Below, piece by piece: positions 36,206-45,122 of a DNA stretch of 64,000 nt (the first letter of the stretch is position 1; the number at the start of each line of letters is the position of its first letter). The position numbers were made by a program, and so were the translations under genes. A model generated the notes under the pieces. It worked only from the letters and a program-made list of their open reading frames with translations. It searched no databases and was not told where the DNA came from. The DNA comes from a virus. The stretch lies in IMG/VR virus record IMGVR_UViG_3300043774_000134, positions 1 to 64,000 of that record; one strand, 5' to 3'.

Positions 36206-37495
36206 TTATTTCAGTAGATCGGCATTGTTGAGGAAACGTCCGCCCCATACTGATTTTTCAACCATTGCTGGTTCCTGTACGATCTCGCCTAGATCGCCAG
36301 ACTTGCGGAAAGCTGTATCTGCTTCTACTGCATCGATACGCTTGCCAAGATTGTTGAAATCGCTTTCTGCGTCAGTGAGAACCTCATTGACATGTCCAAG
36401 TGATTTCTTTAGTGCAGCAACTTCATCGCTAAGTGACTTAACCATTGTTGCCATATCGCTAAAGGCTGATGTAAGAGTATTTTTCATGTCAGTAATTGTT
36501 TCCACAATTTCCTCGTCTGACTTTGAAACTGGCTTCATATCCTCTTCAGCATCTTCCTGCTCGTCGTCGTCTGATTCCTCATCCTCTGACCCAGGCTTCG
36601 CTGGTACAACATCATTAGCTGCCTTTTCTACTTCAGCCTCTACGACCTCTGTAGTCTCTTCGACAACCTCTTCAATTGCGGCATCTGCCTCTGGAGCGAT
36701 TTCGACTTCTTCAACATTTGTTGTTTCATCTGTCATATTATCCTCCTTGTTAATCTCAGTATTCTTAATGCCCTTAGCACTATTAACCAAGAATTTAATC
36801 ATGTCTACCTTGTCAGAATCTGACTTTTCGACAAACCCAATGTTTTGCATTGGAATTCCGCTTGTTGGACTTACTTCTGATTCATTTTCTGAAACCATAA
36901 CTAGACCAGACTGCTTGTCCCAAAATACATTTTCAATTTCAAGGTCTGTGACCTCTCCCTTTACTATTGTATCTCCAGCTTGATTCTTTTCAATTGAAAT
37001 AACATTGGCAAACTGATTAGCAGGATTGTCAACAAGTGAAAGCTCAACAAGGTCGTAGTCTTTAATAATACGAATTGCTGCATCTATCTTCTCGTCATAC
37101 CCATCGTCCCACTTATTCATCTTTCCACCAATGGAGAAACCTGAAAGTGTACCGTCAAGAACCTTCTCCCAAGTATCCTGAGCACCCTTTGAAACATATG
37201 CAGAAACAAATACTCCGTTATAGAACTTCTTTGTCTCTGGATCAAAGTACTTATCTTCCTTAAAGTTGACCATCTTACCTACCGCCATTGGTTGGTGCAT
37301 TTCACGAATGTTTCCACGGAACTTGGCAAATGCTTTTAGTGATGCATCTGTAGTAACAACATCTGACTGCTTGTCAATGTTATCGAGGGTGGCAAAACCA
37401 GAGACAATACGTCTCTCCTGATCAACTTTACTGAACGGCATTGAGAGGCGAACGTTGTCGCCCTCAGATTCCCAGTGTGCTTTTTGAATAGTCAT
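36206..37495 (-). CDS. Prohead protease fused to scaffold-like domain
   Basis: This 429-residue protein has an N-terminal HK97-type prohead protease domain. RIVSGFATLDNIDKQSDVV is followed by REMHQPM with the likely catalytic His67, then GTLSGFSIGG with the likely Ser118, then LVELSLVDNPANQ. Residues about 245-320 are very acidic (EEVEIAPEAD, EESDDDEQEDAEED). The end forms a coiled coil (SLSDEVAALKKSLGHVNEVL), like a scaffolding delta domain. It would scaffold the procapsid and then cleave itself and capsid N-termini. The fusion replaces separate genes. Confidence 0.85.
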   Translation of the reverse strand: MTIQKAHWESEGDNVRLSMPFSKVDQERRIVSGFATLDNIDKQSDVVTTDASLKAFAKFRGNIREMHQPMAVGKMVNFKEDKYFDPETKKFYNGVFVSAYVSKGAQDTWEKVLDGTLSGFSIGGKMNKWDDGYDEKIDAAIRIIKDYDLVELSLVDNPANQFANVISIEKNQAGDTIVKGEVTDLEIENVFWDKQSGLVMVSENESEVSPTSGIPMQNIGFVEKSDSDKVDMIKFLVNSAKGIKNTEINKEDNMTDETTNVEEVEIAPEADAAIEEVVEETTEVVEAEVEKAANDVVPAKPGSEDEESDDDEQEDAEEDMKPVSKSDEEIVETITDMKNTLTSAFSDMATMVKSLSDEVAALKKSLGHVNEVLTDAESDFNNLGKRIDAVEADTAFRKSGDLGEIVQEPAMVEKSVWGGRFLNNADLLK

Positions 37496-37558
37496 ACTAA
37501 TCTAATTATATTCCCTTTTTGATAAAAGTTACTATTTTGTTATATTATACATCATTTT

Positions 37559-39163
37559 TTAATTTGATGCTCTACCTTCACCTTTTGGATTTCGTCCAGA
37601 GGTGGTAGCAGTATTATCAGCCTGTTCTTGTTGACGCTGAGCATCACGAGTTCTGTTTTGCTGATTGTTGGCATTAGAATCTGTTGCCTGTCTAGCAGTT
37701 GGGGTAATCATCTTGTCACTATCTTTACGCTGTGGCAAGTTCAGTGCGTCACGAGCCTCATTGGGAGCCATGATCTGATTCTTTACATAGTTTGTAAGAA
37801 TCTGTGACTGTGCAAGTTCATCAGTAAGCGTAAGCTCATTAAATTTAAACTCAAGAACATCTGTTTTTTCACGAATGATTTTATTAAGAATCTTTTCAAG
37901 ATTACGCTGTGCAGGTCTTGCAACTTGTTCCTTAAATGTACGGTCTTGTGCAAGTGCTGCAGCAATGTTTGCAGCTTCTCCACCACCAAGCTTTGAAAGT
38001 GGAACCTGGTGTGCAATCAAAATGTCGTCACGAACCTGTTGGCGGTATTGGTGGAAAGATCCTTCCTGAACACCTGCCTCAATTGGCTCCATTCTAAACT
38101 CTACCTTATTCATGTCAGAGTCGCCTGGAAGTGGAATATAAAGAGTTCTGTGGTTTTGACTCTTAAGCCCAGTCTGAAGGAACCTGAATAGCTTGTCTTC
38201 AGCTTCCTGTGATAGCTGAGCACCCTTTAGAGTTACAATGTAACGAGGCACTGCTTTATTCTGAAAGTAGTCTACATTGTATTGTGAAGCGAATCCGTCA
38301 CCAATCAAAGAGGGCATTGCAGAAATAATATCTGGCACACCATAGAAAGTATTTAGTGGAGAGTAATCTTTAATGTGAATAATCTCATTAGGTCGTGGGT
38401 CTTGCGTAACTGGGTTCTTGTTAGATGCCCCAAAATTACGGAAGTACACAACTTTGTTAGCAATGATCTGAACAAAGCCATCGTGAAGACGACGAACGCG
38501 AACGGTAGTAGCAGGAATATGCCCAATGTAACCAATCTGACCATTTGTAGTACGACCTACCTCAATGTAGCCGTTACCTGTTGCCTGAACATCTGTATAA
38601 ACTTTTTCCATTGTTGTGGTAAAGCTATCGTCTGAATTAAGACTTTCCATCCAGTCACGAAGCTCAATTTTTGCTCGCTCAATACGACTACGAGCACGAC
38701 TTACCTTTGATGCATCTTCCTCTATTTCAAGACGCATAAGAGTTCTGTCTGAAATTATAAAATCATAACCAAGACCAACAATATTTTCTACCTTCGCATC
38801 AATAGCTGCGTGATTTGCAAAAGAAGTGTCGTAGTATCCAGCAAGCTGATAAACATCGTATGGAGGAGTAATAATGTCAAAGATACCGTATGCATTGCGA
38901 TAAACAGCACCAGGATTTAGCTTCTTTGATTTAGCATCCTCACGACCAGAGTCAATAGCACTTGCAGAATCCATATAGGCTTCGGACATTGCTGTTTTTT
39001 CTATACGAGACTCACGACGCTTAAAGTTTGGATCAATGCCCACATAGTTTTTAATTTCATCCCAAGACTTTGTAAAAGGATCATTGTTTACAGCAACATC
39101 CTGATCAAGATATGAGTCATCTCTAATTGGAATTGCAATTTTAGTTAAATCATTCATCGCCAT
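37559..39163 (-). CDS. Portal protein
   Basis: This portal is 534 residues from the ATG at 39163; an ATG two codons later is equally possible. GGAG lies 4-10 bp upstream and the frame opens further upstream without a good start. It has typical portal features: a helical N-terminal clip/wing region (IDAKVENIVGLGYDF), NEIIHIKDYSPLNTFYGVPDIISAMPSLIGD, HQVPLSKLGGGEAANIAAALAQDRTF, and a Gln/Asn-rich tail. It would form the 12-mer DNA channel. The large terminase, normally next to it, is not found anywhere in this window. Confidence 0.92.
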   Translation of the reverse strand: MAMNDLTKIAIPIRDDSYLDQDVAVNNDPFTKSWDEIKNYVGIDPNFKRRESRIEKTAMSEAYMDSASAIDSGREDAKSKKLNPGAVYRNAYGIFDIITPPYDVYQLAGYYDTSFANHAAIDAKVENIVGLGYDFIISDRTLMRLEIEEDASKVSRARSRIERAKIELRDWMESLNSDDSFTTTMEKVYTDVQATGNGYIEVGRTTNGQIGYIGHIPATTVRVRRLHDGFVQIIANKVVYFRNFGASNKNPVTQDPRPNEIIHIKDYSPLNTFYGVPDIISAMPSLIGDGFASQYNVDYFQNKAVPRYIVTLKGAQLSQEAEDKLFRFLQTGLKSQNHRTLYIPLPGDSDMNKVEFRMEPIEAGVQEGSFHQYRQQVRDDILIAHQVPLSKLGGGEAANIAAALAQDRTFKEQVARPAQRNLEKILNKIIREKTDVLEFKFNELTLTDELAQSQILTNYVKNQIMAPNEARDALNLPQRKDSDKMITPTARQATDSNANNQQNRTRDAQRQQEQADNTATTSGRNPKGEGRASN

Positions 39164-39518
39164 ACATCTCCAAGGTCTTCTTGGCAGCAATAACTGCACC
39201 AAGGTCATTCATAGATGGGATTAGTCCCTGTGACATGCGATCCCTTTGTTCTGAGTGTTCTTCGTCTGAAATTCGTCCAGTACCTTCGAAGAACACCGCC
39301 TCTCCATCTGGCTCACCATAATATGCAGCTGCTTTTTTAAGCTCTTCAATCTTAGACTGATCTCCACGCATTGCTGGAATATTTAAAACATTGTTATCGC
39401 CATCGGTAAAGAACTTACCGTTTGACTTCTTCCAAACGTAAATACCTGCATTTGTGAGGTTGTCACCAACAAATTGGATCTTAGTCTTACCAATTTGGCC
39501 CTTCATAATCTTATCCAT
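39150..39518 (-). CDS. Hypothetical protein next to portal
   Basis: The 122-residue product starts at ATG 39518 (MDKIMKGQIGKTKIQFVG); a GTG two codons upstream is possible. It contains GIYVWKKSNGKFFTDGDNNVLNIPAM and a C-terminal helix (LGAVIAAKKTLEMYGDE) whose coding end overlaps the portal start. It is probably a small head-related protein, judged only by the overlap. No recognised family. Confidence 0.55.
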   Translation of the reverse strand: MDKIMKGQIGKTKIQFVGDNLTNAGIYVWKKSNGKFFTDGDNNVLNIPAMRGDQSKIEELKKAAAYYGEPDGEAVFFEGTGRISDEEHSEQRDRMSQGLIPSMNDLGAVIAAKKTLEMYGDE

Positions 39519-39536
39519 GAACACTAGTATACCATA

Positions 39537-42500
39537 TTAAGCAGGAGTAACAATATTTTCTTGCCACGTTACGTTGTCAAAGAATGTGTACTGGTACTTG
39601 TTTAACCTAAATACGCTATCTGTGTCTGCAACAATTCTATCTGTCCCAGTATATTTTTTGTATACTGATTCACCGTCAACTGTTGGAAGACTTCTTTCGT
39701 TAGAAAACAGTACAGTTTTCCATGAGTATGGCGTTGTTGCTAAAATTGGTGGGGTATTAGATGGATCTGTACCAGTCTTCCAATACCCCCAATGTGCCTG
39801 ATTGCCGTCTACAGAATTAACAGCAAACCATTTACGATAAGTTGATCTAGCATTTGATTCCAACAAAGACGACTGATACTGAAGAATGTTATCTACAGAA
39901 ATTTCACCAGTTAGATTTAAAGCACCAGTATAGTTGTCAAATATAAGAGGTGTTCCAAAAACCAAGCCTAAGATTGTCCAAGAATCAATGTTAATTACTG
40001 GCGTCTTAACAATTTTTCCATTAACATAAAACACAATATTAGAATCAAGTAATCCAGTATTTGAGTCAACCGCATAGACTCTTGCTCTTTTTCTGTTTGC
40101 TGTGTCTGGAACCATATAGAATCTTGTATTTAATTCTGAGTTTTCAATTTGAAAAACTTCTGTAATTTCTTCTGGAAAAAGATTATCTTTATATCTTAAA
40201 GCCATTTGTAGTCCAGAAAGTCTGTAAAAGCTTGAGGCATTTTGATTAATAGGAACTCTAATGCCATGCTCTTCACCTTGACCAACAGTATCTCTAAGCC
40301 TAACTCCACTGCTTCCAGTTAAATAAAAATATGGAGAGCTTCCTTTATAAATGGTATAAGGGTTTCTATGCTTGTAATCTGTAAAATCTGTTGATCTTGT
40401 ATATGGGTAAATATCTGTTCCGTACTTAGTTCCAATTGCTGTTGGAATAAACGAGTTTAATGCTTGTGATGAAAGCTGTAAAGATTGAATTTTAATTGGG
40501 TTTTCTACAATTCCAGCAGCCAACACTTCTAAGTGAACAACAAGTGCTAGATCTTTAAAGTCTATGTCTCTTGGTGGGTAAATAATCATATCATTAGTAA
40601 TTCCGTATTTCTCAAATTCCCAATTTTCTCCTGGCTCAATCACGCCACTAATTGGTGGCAAAAATGTATTTTCATCAGTGAACTGCTTAACACTAGTATT
40701 AGCATTTTCTGTAAGTCTTTGAAAGGATACGTGAGTTTTAATTATTGAATCCGTAGTGTCGTATCCATTAAAAGTAAAGATGTTTAGTTCTGGATAAGAA
40801 ATATTAAACTGAATAAAATCAAGATCAAAAACTTTTTCATTAAGTTTTGAAGTTACATATTTTCCAAAATAAGCAAGTGGAACATAATCTTGCCAATATC
40901 CATTTGTTGCTACATCTAAAGTAAATGTGTCGATAAACTTTTTTGGAACCAATGTATAACTTGCAATATGCTCAGTTGTTTCAACAGGATCATAACTATC
41001 TGCAATAATTGCCATACCTGTTAATTCTCCAGTTATGTTAAACAAACTTTCAATTTTTTCTAAATTTCTGGCTGTGCAAAAACCTACACGATAAATTTTT
41101 CCAGAAAATGTATTACTTAAAGAACCCTTTCCACCAACATAAACTTTTAGTTTTTGTCTTAATCCAAAAAAGGATAAGGCTTCTGTCCCATTTGCCTTAC
41201 AAAAATTATCAATATTTAAGCCAGCAACAAAAATGTCTCCTGGGGTATATGTTTGTGATGGAGATGCGTTGTCATAAATTTTAATAATTGGTGTGTTTGG
41301 TGAACCAGTAGAGTCAAAAGTTTGAAGAGTGTAAACAATGTCAGATCCCTCAATTGTTATTTCAAAATAATCAAAGTTAAGTGTGTTTTCAACATAAAAT
41401 AATGTCTGTTTTGAAGAGTCTTCTGTATTGCTTTCAAAAAGTCCGTAAAAACATTTAGTGTCTTGAATTAAAGAATTAATAGATGAAAACTCAATGTACC
41501 CATTAGTATTATCCCATAAACTGTTTGGTCTTAAAGTAATAAAGGAGTCCTCATCTTCTGGCTGAATTGCAGACAAGTCTTTGTAAAAATCATTTATTGT
41601 TTTATTGCTAAATGTAATTTGCGGTAAAGAATAGTCTGGCAAGTTAATTGATGTATTGTCAATTTTTAAGTTTTCTGAAATTCCTTGTTGCCATTTTCCA
41701 ATATCTGGATAAAAATAGTTTTTAGAATAGTTTGCCATTGGATAGTCAATAGCTACTGCTGTTCCAAGATTAAAGTTACCAATATTTTCAAAAGCATCTA
41801 GACCTTGACCATAAATCCATCTACGTTTTTGTACAATTGCTGGAACTAGATATGGATATATCCCAACACAATCAAGCTCTATTAATGGGACGTCTTCGTA
41901 TGCATAAAAAGCAAGCCAGTCTTGATCTTTTGTTGTTTCTTCTGATGTGTCGTATTTTGGGGGGTAGTCAATAGTTGATGCAATAAATGTCATTGAAATA
42001 ACTTCTTCACCATTAAGCATTAAGCTTGCTGATGTACTACTCAACTTAATGCTAATAAGCATTGGTCTATCCCATTCACCAATATAATAAGAACTTGTAT
42101 TTGTTCCTACTTTTAATACTAAGAATGAGTCATTTACATAGAGTCCATCAGATGATGAAACTGGTCCCACTATTCTTCTTGGAACTGTAGCTGAACTTTG
42201 TATCTTTACCCAAAATTCTAGTGTTGCGTCTGAATATTGTCCGCTATCGTTCATAAATCCAAAACCAGGTAAAACCAAAGATGGATAGTTTTCTCCAGTA
42301 ATTTCATCAATATTAGGAATAATTCTTGTGCTGTTACTAGCACCATAAACTAGTGGCAAACCAGCATTAGAGGCACACATAAGTCCTTTGTTTGACAAAT
42401 AGTATCCAAGAGTATCTTGCAAGCCATAAGGCTTTGTAGTAGCCCCTGTTCCTATTGGAGTTATGCTATCTGGAAGCTCTATAGTGTTTACTCCTAAAGA

Positions 42501-43091
42501 AGATACGTTAAACTGTTCTGACCATTGAGAAACATCTAGTCCATTAATAAAGAATGAATAAACACTACCTGCGGCTGGATAGGTAAGTTTAAGGTATGCC
42601 TGTAAATTTGAAAAAGAATCAGGAATATCAAAAGATTCTGATATAAAAGCCCATTTCTGAATTTCATCAATAGTTACAGTTTTATAAACTAGTTGTTGAA
42701 CACTTTCTTCATCGAGATAAGAATATCCAATGTCCACCGTTGCTTGCTGATCCCCAGCATATAAATATGTAGAAACTACAAACGACTCTAAGTCTACATT
42801 AAAGTCTGAATAGTTTGCAAAAGCTGGACTTAAGACTGTAGTAGAGTCTCCAATGCTTACAGTTCCTACTAAAATTTTATTGACTACTGATTCTAATTGT
42901 GCCTCTGGCGAAGACTCGGAATATACTGATGGAGTTCCATTTGTAACTGTCCACCCATTTCCTGTAGAAATAGTTCTTTCATTTTCTGGCACAAAAGAAA
43001 CATGCGTTACGTTTTCGTCAAGTGCCCATAAAACTACTGGCTGCTCTGCAAAAACTTTATCTGCATATGAATTTGAAGTTACTATAGACAC
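39537..43091 (-). CDS. Large LamG-like tail/virion protein
   Basis: This 1184-residue protein begins MSIVTSNSYADKVFAEQPVVLWALDE, a common start of large beta-rich phage virion proteins. At about residues 270-370 there is a LamG/concanavalin-like fold (YSDATLEFWVKI ... LISIKLSSTSASLMLNGEEVI), and further jelly-roll modules occur later. LamG domains bind glycans. It lies between the lysis genes and the portal, far from the other tail genes, which is unusual for an adhesin. It could be a head decoration/fibre or a tail protein. Confidence 0.7.
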   Translation of the reverse strand: MSIVTSNSYADKVFAEQPVVLWALDENVTHVSFVPENERTISTGNGWTVTNGTPSVYSESSPEAQLESVVNKILVGTVSIGDSTTVLSPAFANYSDFNVDLESFVVSTYLYAGDQQATVDIGYSYLDEESVQQLVYKTVTIDEIQKWAFISESFDIPDSFSNLQAYLKLTYPAAGSVYSFFINGLDVSQWSEQFNVSSLGVNTIELPDSITPIGTGATTKPYGLQDTLGYYLSNKGLMCASNAGLPLVYGASNSTRIIPNIDEITGENYPSLVLPGFGFMNDSGQYSDATLEFWVKIQSSATVPRRIVGPVSSSDGLYVNDSFLVLKVGTNTSSYYIGEWDRPMLISIKLSSTSASLMLNGEEVISMTFIASTIDYPPKYDTSEETTKDQDWLAFYAYEDVPLIELDCVGIYPYLVPAIVQKRRWIYGQGLDAFENIGNFNLGTAVAIDYPMANYSKNYFYPDIGKWQQGISENLKIDNTSINLPDYSLPQITFSNKTINDFYKDLSAIQPEDEDSFITLRPNSLWDNTNGYIEFSSINSLIQDTKCFYGLFESNTEDSSKQTLFYVENTLNFDYFEITIEGSDIVYTLQTFDSTGSPNTPIIKIYDNASPSQTYTPGDIFVAGLNIDNFCKANGTEALSFFGLRQKLKVYVGGKGSLSNTFSGKIYRVGFCTARNLEKIESLFNITGELTGMAIIADSYDPVETTEHIASYTLVPKKFIDTFTLDVATNGYWQDYVPLAYFGKYVTSKLNEKVFDLDFIQFNISYPELNIFTFNGYDTTDSIIKTHVSFQRLTENANTSVKQFTDENTFLPPISGVIEPGENWEFEKYGITNDMIIYPPRDIDFKDLALVVHLEVLAAGIVENPIKIQSLQLSSQALNSFIPTAIGTKYGTDIYPYTRSTDFTDYKHRNPYTIYKGSSPYFYLTGSSGVRLRDTVGQGEEHGIRVPINQNASSFYRLSGLQMALRYKDNLFPEEITEVFQIENSELNTRFYMVPDTANRKRARVYAVDSNTGLLDSNIVFYVNGKIVKTPVINIDSWTILGLVFGTPLIFDNYTGALNLTGEISVDNILQYQSSLLESNARSTYRKWFAVNSVDGNQAHWGYWKTGTDPSNTPPILATTPYSWKTVLFSNERSLPTVDGESVYKKYTGTDRIVADTDSVFRLNKYQYTFFDNVTWQENIVTPA

Positions 43092-43135
43092 GTATTCACC
43101 TTAGTTAATTTTATCATATTTTAACTTATACTATT

Positions 43136-43167
43136 ACAAAAAGAATACCCCCAGATTTCTCCAGGGG
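43136..43167 (-). terminator. Intrinsic terminator behind the endolysin gene
   Basis: A stem-loop on the minus strand (plus-strand 43148-43167) has eight pairs, two of them G-U, closed by a GAAA tetraloop. It is followed by ATTCTTTTTG. It would end or attenuate transcription of the lysis genes before the 1184-residue virion gene. Confidence 0.8.
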
Positions 43168-43184
43168 CAGTCTTAAGTTTTTAT

Positions 43185-44468
43185 CTACTTAGCAGTTTTA
43201 GGTGCATTGGCAATAGCAAGTGTAGTAAACGGAACAGCAAGGTTTCCTACAACTGCACTAGCAACTATGACCCAGATTGGAGCCTGAACTCCAGCAGCCA
43301 TAATTCCTACGCCAATGTTGCTAACGATTAGTGCTGCAAGGCCATAGAGTGCATAAGCAAGCTTACGCCCCTTTGCATTTGGAATAAGAATTCCAAGAGC
43401 ATCAGCTCCTGCATGTGTTGCTTCTGTTGGAAGCGGCTTTACGTTTGGCATTGGTTTTGTCTCCTTATTTGGTTTTACCACAGGCTTAGTAACAGGTTTT
43501 GTTACTGGCTCAGTTGGTTTTGTAACTGGTTTTGCTGGCTCTGGTGTGACAGTTGGCTTTTCAATTGGTTTCTCAACTGGCTTGTCAACTGGCTTTTCAA
43601 TTGGTTTTGAATCAGGGACAACAGGTTTTACAGCTGGTTTAGTAAACTGACCAGCGTTAAGACGATTTTGCATTGCAGTAATAGTTGCAGGACCAAATGA
43701 TCCATCGGCAGTTACTCCAAGATATGTCTGAAGAGCCTTTGTAGTTGCAGGTCCCCACGAACCATCTTGAGCAGTACCCAAGAAAGCCTGAAGAGCCTTT
43801 GTGCTAGCAGGTCCAAACGAACCATCATCAGCAACTCCAAGAGCACGTTGAAGTGCCTTTTTTGTTGAAGGACCAAATGATCCGTCAGCAGAAAGACCAC
43901 TAGCAGGGCCAGCATTTAGCACAGCCAGTGTTTTAGGACCCACAATACCGTCAACAACTAGTCCGTTTTTAGACTGAAAATCTTTGATAGCAGCTAGTGT
44001 CTTAGGACCAACAACTCCATCTGCAACCAACCCATATCCAAACTTGTTAAGAAGATTTTGAATATTAAGTGAGTTTGAGTTATTCCCAGAACCACCATTA
44101 ACATAGTCAAGAGGGTCTACTCTACGACCACTAGGATCAATAAGATGCCAGTGGATATGAGGTCCAGTTGATTGTCCTGTCGAACCCGAGTATCCAATAA
44201 TTTGACCCTGCTTGTAGTTTCCTTCAGGAACAAATCCGCCGTCACGCAAATGCAAGTATTCGTCAATAAATCCGTTGCCGTGATGGAAACGAATGTAATT
44301 GCCGTAACCATTAGTCATTGGTCGATTTTCTAGACGACCATCTGTGGGGGCAGGAATTGGTGTGTTACTTCGTACAGCATAGTCAATTCCTCCACGCGAA
44401 CCCCTAGCGATATGATCATTCCAATCATCGCTTATGGGGTACTGAGAAAGTGTGTTAATATAAGTCAT
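43185..44468 (-). CDS. Endolysin: M23-like domain, wall-binding repeats and C-terminal holin-like membrane segment
   Basis: This 427-residue protein starts with an M23/LytM-like domain (residues 15-120). GGIDYA has the Asp ligand D29, followed by H73 and HIH at 104-106, but the usual first His of HxxxD is Arg25. Residues about 140-275 hold repeated DG.(F/V)GP.T..A.Q units of peptidoglycan-binding type. A Lys-Pro linker (about 280-345) follows, then two membrane helices (about 371-393 and 398-421) ending in a Lys tail. The last 62 residues resemble actinophage holins. It would cut cell-wall peptides and may itself sit in the membrane. Terminator directly downstream. Confidence 0.8.
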   Translation of the reverse strand: MTYINTLSQYPISDDWNDHIARGSRGGIDYAVRSNTPIPAPTDGRLENRPMTNGYGNYIRFHHGNGFIDEYLHLRDGGFVPEGNYKQGQIIGYSGSTGQSTGPHIHWHLIDPSGRRVDPLDYVNGGSGNNSNSLNIQNLLNKFGYGLVADGVVGPKTLAAIKDFQSKNGLVVDGIVGPKTLAVLNAGPASGLSADGSFGPSTKKALQRALGVADDGSFGPASTKALQAFLGTAQDGSWGPATTKALQTYLGVTADGSFGPATITAMQNRLNAGQFTKPAVKPVVPDSKPIEKPVDKPVEKPIEKPTVTPEPAKPVTKPTEPVTKPVTKPVVKPNKETKPMPNVKPLPTEATHAGADALGILIPNAKGRKLAYALYGLAALIVSNIGVGIMAAGVQAPIWVIVASAVVGNLAVPFTTLAIANAPKTAK

Positions 44469-44498
44469 TTTTCCTCCTCTTATAGTTTACCACATTTA

Positions 44499-45074
44499 TT
44501 AAGATGCGTATTTAGCCATTAAAGGTTCAGGATTTACTTGAACATCCATGTCTTGTATTTCAAAGTGAAGGTGTGGTCCAGTTGACCTACCAGTATTTCC
44601 TACAAGTCCAATTACTTGTCCTTGTGTTACTTTAGTACCCACAGAGATTCCGTATTGTTCGAATGATCCAGCAATTAAATGTGCGTAAAGAGTTGAGTAC
44701 TGATATCCATCATAAATCTTAACCATATATCCATAATTGTCAGTTCCATATTCTACCTTTGTTACAACTCCATCTGTAGCTGCACGAACTTCTGCACCAT
44801 GACCAGGAAAAATATCCATTCCCATGTGCATACTATTAGTGTCTGGCCTCCACACACCAAAACCTTCGCCAATCCTAGAATGCTCAACAGGCCAAATAAA
44901 GTTTGGTGTATAAATTGCTGGTCCACGAGTCGCATCCTGAATGTAGCCACTTGCAGTTAAAGTTTGAACATGTTCAACTCTTTCGCTAGCTGTTACTGAA
45001 GGGCCACAATAACTAGGCCCTGGAACACATAATGTAGAAGCAATTAAAACATTAGAAAAAATAAAATTTAAAAT
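44499..45074 (-). CDS. Secreted M23 metallopeptidase, probably starting at ATT
   Basis: The M23 domain carries HMGMD (HxxxD) and HLHFE (HxH), a complete zinc set. The only standard start in frame (GTG 44855) would cut off the domain's own FIWPVEHSRIGEGFG beginning. The frame stays open upstream to a perfect AGGAGGT site. The only start there with normal spacing is ATT at 45074, giving 191 residues with an N-terminal hydrophobic signal (FIFSNVLIASTLCV). It would be a second cell-wall hydrolase beside the endolysin, exported or virion-borne. The start is inferred. Confidence 0.7.
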   Translation of the reverse strand: MLNFIFSNVLIASTLCVPGPSYCGPSVTASERVEHVQTLTASGYIQDATRGPAIYTPNFIWPVEHSRIGEGFGVWRPDTNSMHMGMDIFPGHGAEVRAATDGVVTKVEYGTDNYGYMVKIYDGYQYSTLYAHLIAGSFEQYGISVGTKVTQGQVIGLVGNTGRSTGPHLHFEIQDMDVQVNPEPLMAKYAS

Positions 45075-45122
45075 TTTCTTACCTCCTAAAAATAACGGTA
45101 AGTTTTTATTATAGCGTAATTA

